A DNA stretch of 64,000 nt from Sycobia sp. Sy_11 (GCA_018907035.1 JACCIC010000125.1:992001-1056000), one strand, 5' to 3'; positions 12,369-25,231 are shown, counted from the first letter of the stretch. The notes: generated by a model not told the origin, from the sequence alone. Translations and numbers: made by a program.

Positions 12369-12670
12369 TAAGCTGTCGCCGTTTTGCGGCCAATTTCATA
12401 CCGAAGTCCTGTCGTGTAATTTGACACAATTTTCAATTTTCGATCAATTTAAGCCAAGTTCCCACTCCTTCTCTCTACCCTCCATAGCTCTCTCACTCTG
12501 GCTTAGACTTCAACTCAGTTCCTACAACGCGTGGTCTAATTTATATGTCTATGTAGAAATCTCACAGGGTGTCGCTGCCTTGCGGCCAATGCTGTTCCGA
12601 AGTCCTGCCGTATAATTTAACACAATTTTACCGGAGTTTCCACGCCTTCTCTCCACCCTCCATAGGTCCG
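12369..12670 (+). repeat. Direct duplication of a ~100-bp unit
   Basis: The unit at 12369-12486 (TGTCGCCG..TTGCGGCCAAT, CCGAAGTCCTG, TAATTTGACACAATTTT, CCCTCCATAG) recurs at 12571-12666 with substitutions and a shortened centre. The two copies are in the same orientation about 200 bases apart. The function and parent element are unknown. Confidence 0.7.
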
Positions 12671-12679
12671 AGAGAGAGT

Positions 12680-13790
12680 TTTGAGTTATGGTCTTTTTAT
12701 ATCTCCCTCGCATACTTGATATGCATTATTACTATGGCTGTGTAATCTTTACTGAAAATAATTACTGGAATTCTACAAACGCAATTCAGATTTTACTATG
12801 TGTATAGTAAATATCATAAATAATATTGTAAACGTTTTTATCATCTTAGACCAAGACAATCATATTACTCTATAATGTTAATGAATATAATCCTTCCAAT
12901 AAGAACATAACAAATAATTGTGTATGTAGTGTATTTACAAGACATCATTTAGATGATATTCTTAAAATATTTAAACACTTATATGTGATGTGAAAGAATG
13001 TATTTTCGTTCTAAATTTGTAACAAAGAATACCTTAAAAATGACTATAGGTTATTACCTACAGAAAGATTATGTAAATTAATTATATTGGGATAATTTTG
13101 TAAATAAGTTTTGTAGAAAAGTATAAAAATGTTTATTTTTGTGATATTGAAATATTTCTATTCTCATTTCTATTTTAATATATCTTATTATCTAGAATTT
13201 ATACATTTGCTTAGCTATTTGTTTTTAATTAAATATTATTATTAATTAATATCATTCTATCTATTATTAATATTGGTTATATTAATATTGTTTTTAATTA
13301 CTATCATTCTATTTAAAAAAAATAAAAAATAAATTAAATTAATTTAATATTTGGTATTGATAGTAGTTAAATAAAGTAAATGATCTATAAAGGACTGAAA
13401 ATTGAATATTTTTTTAATAATAACTAAACATATATGTTTGTATTTGTTTTAAATTTCTGAGATAATAAGAACAATAATTAAATACAGATATGGAATTGAT
13501 GTAAGCTATAAAAATTTCTAAAAATATTTGTAATTTAAATATAAAATTCTAAAAAAATATATCAATTCTGCTTTGAATATAAGTAAGATATTTCTACAAA
13601 ATCCCAATATTATTACACAAAATAATCATGTTTTATAACATCATTTTTCATGATTATTCAATGAAAATTAAGATGTTTTAGTTTAAAAATAAAGCTCGAC
13701 AAAAATCATTTTAAAAGTAAATCCCGAAAAATTGTTAGTATGTGCAGTCAAAAACTATTAAAAAGGTACAATGAAAACCTATCGTATTAT
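12680..13790. other. AT-rich, no gene seen
   Basis: Over 75% A/T by eye, with no coherent reading frame and no recognisable repeat end. Confidence 0.4.
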
Positions 13791-13794
13791 GGTT

Positions 13795-14105
13795 CTGTAA
13801 ATTCCATGCATTTATATTGTATGGATCGTATACGCAGAAACGATCCCATATATGCGAGGCGTTTGCACCAAGCATATATCGGCGTACACATGTACGTACA
13901 TACTAGGTATATATAGCGGTGGCACCCCGACTACTTGATGGAGACCGCGCACAACGAGGCTCACGGCAACGGCCGCACGACAGCATTCTCTATAGATAGG
14001 TCTCTCGTACAGTGCCTCTTCTAGTATAGATTTACTTTGTACATTCACATTCGTATAATAAATATAAGTGTTATTATCGCTTTGTACTTATTCTTAATCA
14101 GATAT
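13795..14105 (+). repeat. Possible LTR/promoter fragment upstream of the Gypsy relic
   Basis: A TATATATAG box near 13911, an AATAAA at about 14058 and a balanced base composition resemble the U3-R part of an LTR. The region lies upstream of the plus-strand gag/pol relic at 16.0-18.3 kb. No second copy and no clear TG..CA ends were found, so this stays tentative. The GC-rich stretch 14110-15790 between it and gag has no recognisable protein. Confidence 0.25.
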
Positions 14106-16020
14106 CCGTAGCAACACGTCGACGCCTAGGTTGCGTTACAAATACCTTTGCACGAATCCTACACTGAGGACATTGACTGAGATCGGTGCGCGACTTTGAC
14201 ATAGGAAGTGCATAACCAGCTACAGCAGTCAAACAGTCACAGTCTAAGGTCAAAGGCCATGCGGTGCCAGAGAGTGCTGCGGCGCACAAGCCAGCTAGTG
14301 GCGGACAAAGGCCGCACGGCGGCAACTCAACAGCGCAGAGGACAAGGCAATTCCAACAACAGCCCCCCTCAGTATTGCAGGCGGCGGGGCATAGGCCGAC
14401 CGCACCTAAATACCTGGCGGTGCACAGGCGCGACAGCATCAGCAACGCCAGCAGCAGCATCGTCAGCGAAGAAACAGGTCGTCATGGTGCAAATCGAAGT
14501 AAGAGTAAAATGTTTGTAATAGTGTACATGTTAGGATTTTTACCGCCCGCCATTAACTGGAAGTAGAAGAACGCGATAAACGTTGCTCGATTCCGCGAAA
14601 AGTGCAAACGTCTCGGAATTCTTAAAAGTTAGCGCGTATTTCGGAAAATTCCGGGAAACCAGTTCACGTAGCAACTATAGAAAAACAGCAATAAAGATTA
14701 TCGAGCTCTAATATAATAGATAAATGTTAATAAAAATTATTACGACTTATTAAACATTAATAACAGTAATGTTATACTGAAAACTTTTAATAAATGAAAT
14801 CACAGCAAATTAGGAAACTTTATAACAAATTACCTCAGTAAAAGTAATTAAAACACAAAGTTATTAACAAATTAATAAAATTAATAACAATATTAAACAA
14901 CAATTGTTAAACAATTTCCTAAAAAATTATAACAATTTCGTTTAAAAAATATTAACAAATTTTCATAAAAAAATTAACAATAAAAGAATAATAACAAATT
15001 ACAATAATTTCTAACAATTTAGTGAACAAGTTTAGTAATTTTGTGAAAATATTTTCTGATGTCGTGAAAATTAGAATAAAGATTTGCAACGAAATTTTGG
15101 AGAAAATCCGCGTAACAAATAAATTCTTCTTTGTTTTTGCATCAATTTAAATAAATATAAAAACTAGTAAAATTCATTTTCGCAATAATCGATGGAAGTA
15201 AGGTGTGTCTTTTTTCCTTAGTTTTTTTGTATCTTGGTGCAATCGCGTCGCACAGCCAGGATTTTCATCGTCCATTTTTCATGGTACCGCGGGCGCACAC
15301 AGAGTGCAACACTCAGCTTTGGCACCTACGTGCTGTAGTTGAGAGCGGGTAAGTGAAATTGCAGAACACCACGCCATCACCGCATTGCTTTCGCGAGTTC
15401 AAGTCGAGCAATACGCGTCGTGCCGCGTCGCGTAGGTGCAAGCCTCGTAACTATGAACGCAAACGAAAATAATAGAGTACACGTCTTACGGCGAAATCTC
15501 AAGTTTACTGAAAAGGTAAGTGGAACCACGTTCGTGAACCGGTTGGCATCGCCGAGCTTCAGAGTCAAGCGGCGTCCGTTAGACAAGTCTCCGTGATCCG
15601 TGAGATCCACATAAGCGGGGACTGTAACCACCTGTATTGCATAACGCAGAATAACTCAAGTGCCGACGCTTCTGCAACGTGTAAAAATAAGTAGAATATT
15701 TTTGGCGAAATAAGCAAAATCATTATCATCTACCTTCTACTTCACTGCCCTTACACGCTTATGGTAGGTAGGAAAGCGGCTCTATTCCGACAAGCCACTG
15801 TGGGTGTCTACGCATACCTTGTGGCATTGTAAGCTGAGCTCTATAAACATATTCTTAAACGACGAGCACTGTTCCACAAGCACAGATACGCACGCGATGA
15901 TCCGCTGCCCCACAAAGAACCCCGCGAATAGCGATTACGAGCTAACGAGCTACTGGAGCTCTGTAGGCAGATGCATCTGTACTCCAATACACTAGCAAGC
16001 GAGAACGCACTGTTGTATGA

Positions 16021-16595
16021 TAAAATCGAAAGTATTAACGATCGTATGAACGAGTTGAATACTCGCGAAATAGACCACAGCGATACAAGAGTGAACCGCG
16101 ACAGAAGTCCAGGGCAAGCATAATCAACGGAAACCCTCCCGCGATCGGGAACATTGTTTAGCTAACCACGCGACTTTCGGTTCCCGCGATTCAGAACATC
16201 TGACTGCGAAGGATTGTTTGAATCTTTCAAGAGGATGCTGCAAATATTCCGCATCACCGATGATGTTGGGAAGCTATATTCGTTAATCATACATATCGCT
16301 CCTGAGGTCGTCGTCACTATTTCCGAGTGCTTGCTAACTCTTCTGGAATAAGAGCAATATAATGCACTTGCACGCGAAATAAGCACGTGTTCATTATCCA
16401 TAGAGAAGCGCATGGAAAACGTGTTTCGCGAGTCAACGCTGCATGACAGGAAACCCAGTGAAATACTGGTCGAAATTCTCAAACTCGAGTCGAAATTATC
16501 AAACACTTGGCGATCGCGCCTACCCGCACAAATTCAAATACAGATCCTTAACGTCGTGGACGAACGAGCCGCTGCTCACGCAGACAAGGTGTAAG
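16021..16595 (+). pseudogene. Ty3/Gypsy gag relic
   Basis: In plus-strand frame the segment reads FESFKRMLQIFRITDD, YSLIIHIAPEVV, EKRMENVFRESTLHDRKPSEILVEI and finally RLPAQIQIQILNVVDE..AAHADKV. That is the characteristic capsid pattern of insect Gypsy Gag, where LGDR.PSQ.L and RLPA.VQ..L precede LA.LADKV. One in-frame stop occurs near 16350. The upstream part (16021-16122) still codes an N-terminal helical segment before another stop. Confidence 0.75.
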
Positions 16596-17084
16596 AGATC
16601 ACACAAAGATGCAATGACGTCAGTCTCCCCTCGCGAGACGACTAGAAGTACGCGCGTGATAGACAAGCGAACGTGAACACGCGTACGAAAAAATAAAATA
16701 GCTTACAGTAGACGGTAGAAACTCGGACGCCCGCGACTGGTGCAGAGAAAACCCAGTGAGCCCGTAACCGACAAAACACACAGCAGCGAACAGAAGCAGT
16801 AGCGTCAGTAGGCCTAGATATGGCGAGTCCAAGCGCACACACGAAGACGCAGCTTCACCAACATGCGACTCTGAGTCCAAGAAAATAATAGAAAGATGCA
16901 CAACTGGAGGATAGTATATGCTGCGCGCACTATAATTATGGATCGCGGGCGCACGTGATTTCAAATGTAAAAGATACAAAGAGTGTACAACCAAAATCAG
17001 CGCATCGGGCAATGAGTAACAAATGCCGAGGCTAAACGCCCTCGGCACTCGCGTACTCATCGCATCCCCATCTAAAAGACCCCG

Positions 17085-17246
17085 AGTCGAAGACCGTATT
17101 CCTAATAGACTCAGGCGCTGAGATCTCCATATTACAACGCTCATATAAATCGGACACGCATGCGAGTAAACTTAAATTTTACGCGGCGAACGATTCAACT
17201 GTAGATACAGACGGCATAAAGAGATTAAATTTAGACTTTGAGTACG
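17085..17246 (+). pseudogene. Ty3/Gypsy aspartic protease relic
   Basis: The frame reads TVFLIDSGAEISILQ, the retropepsin active-site triad D-S-G preceded by hydrophobic residues, followed by a strand region ending in LDFEYVWPLPWNFVIA. This places the protease between gag and RT, as in intact Gypsy elements. The frame breaks before RT. Confidence 0.7.
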
Positions 17247-17247
17247 T

Positions 17248-18349
17248 ATGGCCTCTGCCTTGGAATTTCGTTATAGCCAACATCGAAAATCCAATCACCG
17301 GGAGCGACATCGTACGCGAATTCCATCTTGTCCCCGACCTCAAATTGGGTACCTTAATGCATCAGCCGACAGGCTCACTAGCCAAGTTCGCATTGAAAGC
17401 CATGGCGAACTTTACTATGCATATCGTGGATCCGTCGGGCATATATGCATTCATAACCTCAAAGTTTCTGAAATAATGAGACGCGGAGTGTTGCACAACG
17501 TCCAAACTATCGATCTTCCCGTAAGACAACGCGCGCGCAAACTCTCACCAGAGAAACCCCGCGATGCGAAAAAGCAATTTGATAATATGCTGACGCAGAA
17601 TATCATACGTCCTTCAAAAAATCCATGGGCTGGCTCTATCCATCTCGTCCCCAAGAAAGACAGCGAGTGTGGAATTTGCGAGGATTATAGACGCCTTAAC
17701 ATTTTTGCCGTCGTAGATAATTATCCTATTCCGCACACTCAGGATTTTCCTAATTTCCTGGCCGGGAATAACATATTTACTAAACTCGACCTTCACGCGG
17801 CTTATCATCAAATTCCCCTCGTGAACGAAGACCGCCGTCATCACGTCATTCAGGCTATTCAAATACAACATCATGACGTTCGGTGAGAGGGGTGTTGTGA
17901 TGCGCTGAGAGGCTTGAAATACGCGTTTGTGTTCCTTTATGATATTTTTATCATGTCGAATAACAAGGAGGAGCACAAGCGCGATCTTGAGAAAGTTCTC
18001 GCTAGGCTAGAGAAGTATTCGCTGCGACTTAACGTCGATAAAAAATAGCTTCAAACAGGTCGAAATAGTATTCCTCGGGCATACAGTGACCCAGCATGGG
18101 TTCAAACTTACTCCCAAGAAGCTAGATACCATGCGCAACTTTCCCAATCCGAAAACGATCCAGGACATTCGGCCGTTCCTGGGTCTGATAAACTTTTACC
18201 TGCGATATATTCCCCACGCGGCAGAGCTGCAAGAGCCGTTAATCAAGTACCTCGTGAGCGCCAAAAAAGACAATTGCACGGTCCAGTGGTGCAAACAGTC
18301 GGTGCTCGAGATCGCCGAAGTAGAGTTCCCCGATGAGGAGCAGCGCTAA
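17248..18349 (+). pseudogene. Ty3/Gypsy reverse transcriptase relic
   Basis: Up to about 17886 the frame contains KKQFDNMLTQNIIRPS, PWAGSIHLVPKKD, YRRLN, YPIPHTQDF and FTKLDLHAAYHQIPL, which are RT fingers and palm blocks. After a frameshift, 17900-18046 continues with EEHKRDLEKVLARLE. The catalytic YLDD box reads F-L-Y-D, so the aspartate pair is lost. After a stop and a second frameshift, 18050-18349 gives VFLGHTVTQHGF and PFLGLINFYLRYIP, the RT connection region. It ends at 18349; RNase H and integrase are absent. Confidence 0.85.
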
Positions 18350-18833
18350 TTCAGAAGAATTCCATGCATACTATAGTATTTATAATAATTAATCGACTAG
18401 GATATTTAATCAAATAAAGAATGCAAATATAATAAATATTAGAATTAAATAACAATTAACAAATAATTAATAAACATTAATTATAACAATGTTTTTTTAA
18501 AGTAAGGCAATCAAGATACTAGAAAATATATAATTGAACAACATAACTTAAATAAATATATCTTTTATAACAACAACAAATATAATAATAATTCTCCTCT
18601 TAAGTAACAAATTAAAATATCTAATATATAATTAAATAAATTACTAAATAAATCATTAAACATTTTTTATTTTCTTCGCTTTCACATAAACAAAACTTAT
18701 ACTAAATAAATAATAAATAATGATAAATTTAACAGCTTTTAATTAGAACTCTACAACATAAGGATAACTATAAATAAGTTATATTTAAGATAAGAGTCAA
18801 TTTAAAATCCATAGCACAAATGAAATTGACAAC

Positions 18834-19296
18834 GAAGATAGACGTGGATTGAAGCGTAAAGCCAGGTAAAGCCCATATAAAAAGTGTCACAACCCCAAGG
18901 TAAGTTACTACCCCGACATACAGATGGCACAGCCATTTCGGACCATGATGGTAATAGTTTTTTGTATACTACCAGACCCTGTCTAACTACTGCACATAAC
19001 GACCGGAATGTTTTTTTACAAACTGCACTTCGGAAAGTAATACTGAAGTATTTTTATTTAAGAATTACAGTTTTTATTAACGGCACTTCGGCTAGTAAAT
19101 ATACTACATGCTGAAGTACAATTAGGGGAAAACTGCAATTCCCGTCTTTATGTGAAGGGACTGGTAGTGTGCAAAAAACTATTACTATCCTGGATCGAAA
19201 TGGTTATGCCATCTGTATGTCGGGGTAGTAACTCACCTTGGGATTGTGACACTTTTTATATGGAATTTATGCTTCTATCCGTATCTAGCTTTCTTG
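18834..19296. repeat. MITE-like foldback element with ~135-bp terminal inverted repeats
   Basis: The left arm (18834-18972) and right arm (19160-19296) are near-perfect reverse complements sharing GATAGACGTGGAT, CATATAAAAAGTGTCACA, TTACTACCCCGACATACAG and a TTTTTTG..TACCAG inner end. The centre is about 190 bases with repeated CTGAAGTA-like strings. A second, one-armed copy lies at 40040-40312 and a fragment at 53945-54000. No transposase is encoded. Confidence 0.85.
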
Positions 19297-19299
19297 CCA

Positions 19300-22060
19300 A
19301 TATCAAGAGATCGCAAGTACAATCACTGTATTTGCGAAGAAAACGTCCAATGCGTATACGAGGGCACCACTATATTAAAACAAAAAGGGCAATCGTGAGG
19401 ATTAAGAGAGTACAGGATCCGTATGGGTAAACTAGTAACTTAAATTAAAAAATAGATGTTTATATTTCTAATATTTAATTAAAGATAGTATTATAATATA
19501 TGTTAAGATCCCATAGTATATTAAAACCAGAATAAATTTGATATAATTGTTTTATTTAAATTTTAATTAAATACACTATGTAATAAAAAAAAATTAAATA
19601 AAAATAATGTTTTTAATAAATTTTTTTCTCTTGATAATTGTTACACATGTGTCTTGTTTAAAAACATAACTATCATTGAAGCCATAAATGACTCTTTTAT
19701 TATCCAATTTAATTTTTATAATTTGGGCTCACTCTTTATGATTGTTCACCGTTTTATTACCACAAAATAAATTTTAACAGCTTCAAATTCAAGCATATAA
19801 TAAAAACTTCAATTAGTTTGAATATTTCTATAAAAAGTGAAGTTTTTTACTGCAATTTCTCCTTGAAAAACTCTTTCAAGAAAACTCTAGGATACTTTTT
19901 TTATAGTCTTATTTCTGCCTAACAATTCTTATATGAATTTATTATAATATTTATTTCACTTTGATATATTTCGATCATTTTCAATTTTTTTCTAAAAGTT
20001 TTAAAGTACTCTGAAATTTTACTGATTTAAGCAATACTCTTACATACTTGTGTAACGCTAGAAAAAAAATCATTTTTTACCACATTGTTCCAGACAAACT
20101 TCATCGGAGATATATAAAAAAAGGATAATAAAGTTACCCGCTTGGAACCAATAGTGCTCGTTAGGACTGAGGAAAAAGTCGAAGCCCGTCTTTACAGGGG
20201 CGACACACATATTCGGGAGGACAACAAGATAAAATCCAAGAAATATAAAGAAAAGGGTAACTCCGATGACAAAAAGGTCCAAGGCGAGTACCCTCCACAT
20301 ATGTTCCTGTCATGCCTAGCTGCCTCAAACACACCTAACTACCGCCTAGATTCCAGACAAAATTTCTATCCCTTCAAGATACCGTCCAAAGTCCATTCAG
20401 TAGCTTTCATTAAAGAACCATTACCGCCATATCTACCCAGCCCATCCCAGCACTGATTAATTAAATAGTTACACCACCACGCCACTTTGTCCCCCCTTTA
20501 CGACTCCATGTGTCCCTGCCCTCAACGCCTTAACAGGAGCAATCTCGCATCCCCGCAATACGTGAGGGTGTTGTAATTGTAGTATGGAATTTTTAGGAAA
20601 GAGCATGGATCGAGGTGCTATGCAATATTAAGCTGTATTATATCAATCCGAAAATAATTTCTCTACGCAGCATAAATTATACAAAAAAAGTCTTTGAATA
20701 GATTAAAAAAATTTTTCAAAGTTTTTCAGAATTTTTCTAGGTAACTTTAAACTTTTCAATTAATTTGAATTTTTCAAAAATATCATTTAAGAAATCTGAA
20801 CATCCTTCATTACATATGTTTATATTTCTCACTAAATTTAAGCAGCAGCGCTTATCAAGGATAATAAGAACCGACAGCTTATTTGTACCTATTATATTTT
20901 TGCGTACTAATTTGATACTGGAGAAATGTTTTACTAAGAATTTAGTTCATTTAAACTCAAAAAGCTCCTAAGATTTATCCTCCAAAAATGACTATTTAAC
21001 TAGGTAAGCTTTTTTGACATTCAAATTTGTTTAAAAACTTTGACTACTGACTAAATCACAATTAATTAATAAATTTGAATAATTCAAAATGACACTTTGT
21101 GTTTACATCTAAATGAGTACTTATGAATCTTTATTTACCAAAAATTTGAACCAAAAAACGGTACAGCTTCTAGATCTATATGATTTGCATATCACAAATT
21201 GTTAAACTGTTATTGTTACCTCTATTGTTTTTGTAAAAAAATTTGGGTTTAAATGATTTAATAATTGTTAATTGAAATTTAAACAAGAAATAGAATTTTT
21301 AAGTTTCTAAAAAATTAATTAATTGCGTGAACAACGGTCCGTAGCGAAGCGGTAAATTCTTTAAAATCTTAGCAATCTTCACAATTATCATGTAAAAAAT
21401 TGCTGTGCTAAAAAAATTATTCTATAATTAATTTAAAAAATGTAATTAATTGTAACAGGTAATAATAATTTAAAAAATAACATCGAATTAGAATTGCCTA
21501 AACCATTGGATTTTCAGAAATCGATAGTGTGAAGAAAGAAAGTTCTGATTTTTAGGTATATAGAAGAAGGCATAGATAAATATATGTCACTTTTTAGAAA
21601 AATCTATTTTAATCAAGGCATCACGAGAAATTATATATTTCTTTTTTTTATGTTATTTAACGTCACTCTATTTATGCTTCCAAAAATCGGTGCTAATCAG
21701 CGACGGAGGTGTACGATATGTTTATAAACAAACAAAACACATGTAAATTATTACAGCGGTTCTTATGTCAATCGGCCGAGACCGGGATTTGAATTCAAAT
21801 CACCAAGTTACTAGTCATCGTATGCCTCGGAGAAATTCTATATGAAGTATATTACCGAACAGTTAACGTACCAGAATCAAAACTTCCAAAAATTCTAAAT
21901 TATTTAATGTTGTTACTAGATATATTAAAAATATTGTAAATTTTTAAATTTGTAAAGATATTTTCAATGCAAGTTCAAAATTTTTAAAAACATTATTGGC
22001 CATACGATTTAAATATGTACCATATATTTTTTTATATAATTTTTTTATATGAATTTGTAA
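19300..22060. other. Mostly AT-rich, no gene supported; one SINE-like copy
   Basis: The composition is AT-rich except for 20130-20600, which is GC-richer and open on both strands. The minus-strand frame there (20300-20085) is strongly hydrophobic and ends at a GTAACT donor-like site, but I recognise no family. The SINE-like copy at 21722-21845 is listed separately. Confidence 0.4.
21722..21845 (-). repeat. tRNA-derived SINE-like copy
   Basis: The reverse complement contains GAATTCAAATCCCGG, close to the RNA polymerase III B box, followed by a tail with ACATGTG..TTTGTTTATAAAC. The same unit recurs at 49630-49765, with matching TTTATAAACAAA, ACATGTAAATT and GGGATTTGAATTC. A tRNA-like head plus dispersed copies suggests a SINE. 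Confidence 0.45.
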
Positions 22061-22067
22061 CGTTCCT

Positions 22068-22690
22068 GTCCCCATCGGGATAGCCTACGCGGTATTTCCA
22101 AGATAATTTGAGAAGGGAGGAAATTGTTTCGGGAATGGGCGATGAATCGGAAAAATAATTATAACTTAACATAGTACATTTTATTAAAAAAATATAAATA
22201 AGGGTTTATTGAAAAACATAGAAGGTTCCTGGTACAAGATACCGTGTATTTCTATAACACAATAAATATATAAAAAAAAGTTATTACGTGAATAAGATAT
22301 ATATAACACAAAAATTGTAATAATAAGCTGTTTATCTTAGTTCTAAACGCGCGCTATTTTTGATTACGTTACCAATTTGGCGCTATTTACCGCAGGAATA
22401 CCGGTGCTATTTTGCCAGCGGGGAATTTAAATAATTCAGGCTGATCTTCAACAGGAATATAATAAAAGTAAGCGTAATTCCGTTTGCCTTTTGAGGAGCG
22501 TCTCGCAACAGAGATCCAGTTAATAATTCGGAAGAGGATTTATAGTCGGGATTCCTTGAGCACTGGACAGGTTGATAGCTCCGCGGGGAGTTTATGTGAA
22601 ACGACTTTATCGGAGTCGGTTCATCGGTCGACCTCCCGATTTTGTTTTTTTCAGGCCAATTTATAATAACTTTATCGGTTAATTCCGTCA
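22068..22690. repeat. LTR-like repeat, copy 1
   Basis: The block begins TGTAACGTTCCTGTCCC, a typical insect LTR start, and matches 59037-59720 along most of its length. Shared strings include GAGAAGGGAGGAA, TTTTGAGGAGCG(T/C)CTCGCAAC, CTGGACA and a final GATTTTG block. No retroviral ORF flanks it here, so it is best read as a solo or truncated LTR. Its orientation is ambiguous because the TGTAACG start mirrors a CGTTACA end. Confidence 0.6.
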
Positions 22691-23018
22691 CCGCTCATAT
22701 AACATCGGACGAGCCGTCGCTTTCATAATAACAATAGTTTATAATAATTACAATAATTATCTATAATAATCATGGTAATTTATAATAGTATTAGTGTATT
22801 GTAATAATTACAAATCTACTATATAATCCGGATTTATACAAGTATTATTTGTAACAGTCTTTTATTTCGTTTAAAATAATTTTTAACGAAATAATAATGA
22901 ATAATTTAAAGTGAATTATTCGTAACGGTTTATTATAACAATATTTGATAAATTTAATCCCGAAAATGAGTCTCGAGTACTGTTAGACGGGTACTCACAA
23001 CTGAACTGAATTGAGGAT

Positions 23019-23405
23019 TTAGTTTTAGTTTAGTTTAGTTTAGTTCAGTTTAGTTCCTGAGGATGAACCGTAGCGGTTTGAAACGTCGGACAAGAAGGTG
23101 ATACTAAATTTAAGGTGGTGGAGGTAGTCAGGTTGTCCTTTACTAACATAGAATAAGTACTTTCATTATTATTTTTATTATTTTATTATTATTTTTTTAT
23201 TTTACTTAAAAATAAAATAAAATTAATAATAAAATAAAAATAAAAATACAATAATAAGTAAAATGTTTAATTTTCTGATATAATTCGTTGTAGTAATAAG
23301 TTTCATTTCAGATTCTACGGGGTGATCATAAATCATAAAAATTATTTTAACCAATATATGATACTATAAAGACTGTAAGACCGATAAAAATATTTATTAA
23401 TTTAG
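23019..23405 (+). repeat. Dispersed retroposon-like repeat with conserved stem-loop, copy A
   Basis: Order: a (TTTAG)n run (23019-23055), the stem-loop motif GATGAACCG..CGGTTTGAAACGTCGGAC (23062-23091), an A/T-rich block, CAGATTCTACGGGGTGATCAT, and a terminal TAAGACCGATAAAAATATTT. The reverse complement of about 47400-47830 repeats the same order, and fragments occur at 29.4, 41.4, 46.9 and 47.2 kb. No protein is encoded in the copies seen. Confidence 0.75.
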
Positions 23406-23454
23406 AGCATTTTTATTATCGAATGAAAATCAAAATGCTTTCTCCAAAAATCTG

Positions 23455-24049
23455 GCAAAGGAAGGCATTAACTGCCCTTTCACTCCACCTCGATTGCTCA
23501 TTTCGACGGTTTATTGGAAGCTGCAGTTAAATCTTTTAAAATTCACCACTGTCGAAAATGCATCGTTTACCTAAGAACAACTTAATGCATGCGTTATAGA
23601 AATAGAATCGATTTTGAATTCCCGTCCTTTGACACCCATCTCAAATGACCCTAACGACCTTATTGCCCTCACTTTATCTCACTTCCTCATAGGAGAATAT
23701 TCACATCCAAAAATAGAATATGACTTTGAAATTATCAATCAACAAATTATCAACGTGGGAGCGAATACAACAAGTGGAGCAACACTTTTGGAAACGTTGA
23801 CACAAAGAATATTTAAACGAACTGCGCACACGCAGCAAATGACATGTTGGAGATAAAACTAATATTCAAATTGGAACACTCATCAGCATAAAGGAGGATA
23901 ATCTACCACCTGTATATTGGAGCATCGGGCGCATCGTCGAACTTCATCCAGGCGACGAAAACATTGTGCGTGTTACAACTATAAAGACAACTACCGGACT
24001 GTACAAGCGTTGCATTAAAAAACATTCACCACTTTGTGTAGAGATATAA
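23455..24049 (+). pseudogene. BEL/Pao pol C-terminus (integrase tail and DUF5641-type domain)
   Basis: The region reads, across at least one frameshift, integrase-like sequence with SPHFDGLLEAAVKSF-type residues and [22 protein letters not shown]. This is followed after about 23860 by NIQIGTLISIKEDNLPPVYWSIGRIVELHPG and VRVTTIKTTTGLYKRCIKKHSPL, ending at TAA 24047-24049. That order, integrase end then the P-P-x-x-W..GRI..HPG module, is diagnostic of BEL/Pao elements. Upstream pol is missing, with the stem-loop repeat immediately to the left. Confidence 0.8.
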
Positions 24050-25166
24050 AGTATACTTATGGCATACCAAATAGAAAAAGGCGAGTAATAATGTAATTTA
24101 AATTCACAATTATAATCAAATTATTTAAGATTTATTTACCTATCTATTTCAATTTGACTAGCAGAATTTATTTGTCTTTGAACGGCATTCGTTCAAGACG
24201 TTTTTCATTCTTATAAAAGTTATATACTCATAATGTGCGAGATTCCCTATAATATAATATGCATAGTATTAATGATTATGTAATTAAATTAAATACGGTA
24301 AAACCCATACAACTGCTACATACACCTGCATTAATGCGTGTACATAGTACCGGGTTACCGTCTCCCTTTCTCTGTCTAAATATTATATAATAATATAAAT
24401 ATAAATATTTAAATGATATTCAATACTGTTATATAATTGTTTTTCGAACGTCGATTTTATATAAAAAAGTAATATATATTTATATTTTTAGGTTATAATA
24501 TAAATTCTCATTATATCATTTTTATCATTTGTAAGTATTTTAATATAAATATAATACTCTGAAAAAATATTATATCTTTAATTAATATGCAATAATATAA
24601 ATAATCGATTAATTTAATTAATAATTATTATCTAACGAATAACAGAAGAATACTTGCATCTGTGAGGGGGGCATTTTATATTCTGTGTTTTTAATTTTAA
24701 TATATAATGATTTATATATGTATGTAAAAAATATATAATTTATTGAATAAAAATTTTATTTTGTGTAATCAGCATTTTTATTAAAAAAATTATATAGTAA
24801 ATATATTAGAAATATATATATATTGCGCAGCAAAATACATGATATACGGCGCCAATTGGCATATAATCCACCGACAATTAGCTTGCGGCAGAGATAATAA
24901 GGGAAGATCGCTAATGCCCATGTTAGACATTGCAGTAAAATTTTGACACTCAGCGCTAAGACGATGAACGTCGCTACTTCGTTCCTGCAATATTCCAGAT
25001 GTTGGTTTTTGAGCTCGTGCGATCGAGGAGGCGACGGCGTTCAGCAAGGGAGACGCCGAAACAATAGATGCAATAAAAGGGATTAACTGGTGTTGAAATT
25101 CTTGAAGTGTATATAGATTTTCTTGTCTGCCTGTGTCATGTGTATTGTCGTGTATATGTATGTATT

Positions 25167-25231
<65 letters not shown>

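Noticed and set aside
14098..14566. Overlapping GC-rich ORFs on both strands
   Set aside because: Composition-driven open frames in a possible retroelement leader; no motif on either strand.
20070..20456. Hydrophobic minus-strand ORF and overlapping plus-strand ORF
   Set aside because: The minus frame looks membrane-spanning and ends at a donor-like GTAACT, but no family was recognised and no partner exon found. Left unannotated.
23019..23055. (TTTAG)n run considered as telomeric repeat
   Set aside because: The insect telomere unit is TTAGG; this unit differs and is only about 35 bases long.
23056..23091. Hammerhead ribozyme call for the stem-loop
   Set aside because: The CUGANGA core is interrupted by extra bases and no cleavage-site helix could be assigned. 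Kept only as a hypothesis in the findings.
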